From the NCBI GenBank assembly GCA_040905265.1, contig JBBDRW010000183.1, positions 1 to 15,187 of the forward strand: a DNA stretch of 15,187 nt. Direction: 5' to 3'. The translations under genes and the position numbers were made by a program. Numbering within the stretch: the first letter of the stretch is position 1; every line of letters starts with the position of its first letter. Of the stretch, positions 13,814 through 15,187 are shown one piece after another. This DNA comes from JBBDRW01 sp040905265. Lineage in GTDB: Bacteria; Bacteroidota; Rhodothermia; Balneolales; Balneolaceae. The notes beneath the pieces were generated by a model. The model did not search any database. It had not been told where the DNA came from and worked only from the letters and a program-made list of their open reading frames with translations.

Positions 13814-14905
13814 ATGATTCGGCTCTATCAGATGAAAAAAATAAGTGGAATAATAGTGGTTTTACTTGTATTTGGAATCATATTATACATAGCTATCAGA
13901 TCAGATAATTCAGGTATTAATGAAGCTGCAATGTCTGAGGATATCGATCGTGAACAGATCATTGATCAGCCTGTCACAGACAGGAATTGGAGCTCGGTAT
14001 CTCCTGAACCCATAATTCTAAATCCGGATATTGAAGACTCACTCTTCAATGCAATGATATTAAGAAGCTATGATAATTTTATTTATGTAGGTGATTATGC
14101 CGGAATGAAAATTAGACGATTTTTACCGGACGGAACTTATGTAAATGAAATTGGATATGGCACAGGCCAAGGCCCCGGTGAGTTTTCACAGTTTATGGAT
14201 TTTTTCGTTTCAGGGGATACTATAAGTGTCCTTGATTTACGCACATTTCTCGTTAGTCAATTTGATATTAATGAAAATGTTTACTTGCATGCTTTTGAAG
14301 TAAGGAATCATCCAATGAGGTTAGCTGGACTAAGGAATCAAATAGTTATTCATAGTATTGGGGGAGAACTATTGTTTTCGGCTTATGATAAAAGTGGCAC
14401 AGAGTTAGGCGAATTTGGAAATATCATTGAAGGGCAAATGAGAAATCCGCTTTCAGTACAGGGTGAGTTGATACCGAATGATGAATCTGATGGTTTTATC
14501 TTTGTACCTGCATTCGCAGGGTATCTCTTCTATTTTACTGGTGATGGCAGTTTAGAAAAGATAATCAGGATAATTGATCAAAGAGAATTCCAAGAAAGTG
14601 AGGAGCGAGTTTCAGGAAGTACAAGAGTTGTTGGAGTTCCGGATTCGGATAGGAAGGTAGAGGGTATTTCCAAATACAACGGAATGCTATACATTCTTAC
14701 ACTTAAAAAATCAAGCGAAGAGTCAGCCAACAATGGATCGGGTAGTCTGGATACCATTATTGATATTTATGAATTAGACACAGGAATCTACCAGTACTCC
14801 TTGTCAATTCCGGAAACGATGCGTGCGTTAACCGTTACTGAGAATCGATTATTTTTGATAAGGGATTATGACAGGAAAGTGATAGCGTACGATTTAGACA
14901 CATGA
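13814..14905 (+). CDS. Membrane-anchored 6-bladed beta-propeller protein
   Basis: The 363-residue protein begins with MIRLYQMKKIS and a single hydrophobic segment (about 12-28), with no lipobox cysteine, so it is probably an inner-membrane-anchored periplasmic protein rather than a lipoprotein. The globular part carries DNFIYVGDYAGMKIRRFLPDGTYVNEIG (87-114) and GQGPGEFSQFMDFFV (118-132). This is the G-x-GPGE(F) blade turn shared with the upstream lipoprotein and with NHL/6-bladed propellers. More strand repeats follow, ending in LTVTENRLFLIRDYDRKVIAYDL. Overall similarity to the upstream propeller is weak, so it is not a recent duplicate. No NVEALA-like peptide gene lies ahead of it, only the scar. 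The start at 13814 is the longest; 13832 is an equally likely alternative. AT-rich, though less so than the lipoprotein gene. No enzyme function can be assigned. Confidence 0.75.
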   Translation: MIRLYQMKKISGIIVVLLVFGIILYIAIRSDNSGINEAAMSEDIDREQIIDQPVTDRNWSSVSPEPIILNPDIEDSLFNAMILRSYDNFIYVGDYAGMKIRRFLPDGTYVNEIGYGTGQGPGEFSQFMDFFVSGDTISVLDLRTFLVSQFDINENVYLHAFEVRNHPMRLAGLRNQIVIHSIGGELLFSAYDKSGTELGEFGNIIEGQMRNPLSVQGELIPNDESDGFIFVPAFAGYLFYFTGDGSLEKIIRIIDQREFQESEERVSGSTRVVGVPDSDRKVEGISKYNGMLYILTLKKSSEESANNGSGSLDTIIDIYELDTGIYQYSLSIPETMRALTVTENRLFLIRDYDRKVIAYDLDT

Positions 14906-15003
14906 GGATTTCAGGAACTTTTATAGAGTCCACTCTTTAAATAGGTGACGATAGTAATTTTGAGAAGTAAATCCGTTTTAGATTGCGGAGACGGAGTAGC
15001 AAC

Positions 15004-15187
15004 ATGACCAGTTTCGTTCTTCAGGATAGAGGAAGGGCTCCTTTTCATTCATTGCTATACATGGACGATAACTATTCAACAATCATCATTTCTACCGTAA
15101 TCCCCCTTCATAACGAAGAGTCCAACCTTAACGAGTTGTCCGACAGGCTACTCTCCACTCTCACACCCATCACCCCCTCCTTCGAAC
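15004..15187 (+). CDS. GT2-family glycosyltransferase, N-terminal part (runs off window)
   Basis: Only about 61 codons are present. TIIISTVIPLHNEESNLNELSDRL is the first strand and helix of a GT-A nucleotide-sugar transferase of family 2, the group with DPM-like dolichyl/polyprenyl-phosphate mannosyl or glucosyl transferases. The DxD-type motif would lie past the window edge. The ATG at 15004 follows GGAG with a 7-nt gap; an in-frame ATG at 15061 gives a more family-like start but lacks a Shine-Dalgarno. The relic at 13560-13704 is a second copy of this same region. Next to a TMTC-like gene, a plausible role is making the lipid-linked sugar donor used outside the cytoplasm. Confidence 0.8.
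   Translation, partial: MTSFVLQDRGRAPFHSLLYMDDNYSTIIISTVIPLHNEESNLNELSDRLLSTLTPITPSFE

Overview
The window looks like chromosomal accessory DNA from a Bacteroidota/Balneolota-type (FCB group) bacterium; Balneolales is my best guess. The pointers are a CusB adaptor with a C-terminal DUF3347-like domain, a roughly 1,250-residue CusA-type pump, a small secreted Cys-rich protein resembling the HYC_CC_PP pattern, and 6-bladed beta-propeller proteins next to a NVEALA-like peptide. No rRNA, tRNA, CRISPR array or recognisable transposase was seen.

The left part (1-9786) is a copper/silver resistance island read mostly on the minus strand. A small secreted Cys/His-rich protein (9319-9786) is followed by a CusA-type RND pump (5286-9044), a TolC-type outer-membrane channel (3907-5289, start overlapping the pump stop) and a CusB adaptor (1998-3842). 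Beyond a small plus-strand ribbon-helix-helix regulator (1745-1981) lies the 5' part of a CPH-type copper P-type ATPase (1-1528, cut by the window edge). Together these would move Cu/Ag from the cytoplasm to the periplasm (ATPase) and from the periplasm out of the cell (CusABC-type complex).

The middle (9787-10387) has no intact gene. It holds a decayed C-terminal fragment of an AraC-family regulator, a run of four 12-nt-spaced hexamers, and two inverted repeats upstream of a membrane glycosyltransferase-like gene (10388-11740). That protein resembles the membrane part of TMTC/GT39-type proteins but stops just where TPR repeats would be expected.

The right part (11741-15187) is the most interesting. 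A sharply AT-rich cassette holds a 93-residue NVEALA-like secreted peptide with six cysteines (11921-12202), preceded by a leader with three perfect hairpins and followed by a strong terminator. After the terminator comes a beta-propeller lipoprotein (12285-13532). The cassette is bracketed by 11-bp direct repeats that match a site inside the TMTC-like gene. Right of it is a scar: a frameshifted GT2 glycosyltransferase N-terminus fused to a degenerate copy of the TMTC-like gene's 5' end. A second, membrane-anchored beta-propeller gene (13814-14905) and the start of an intact GT2 gene (15004 to edge) follow. The layout suggests repeated GT2/TMTC-like units into which peptide/propeller cassettes were inserted or shuffled. 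The joint function of peptide, propellers and glycosyltransferases is not known to me.
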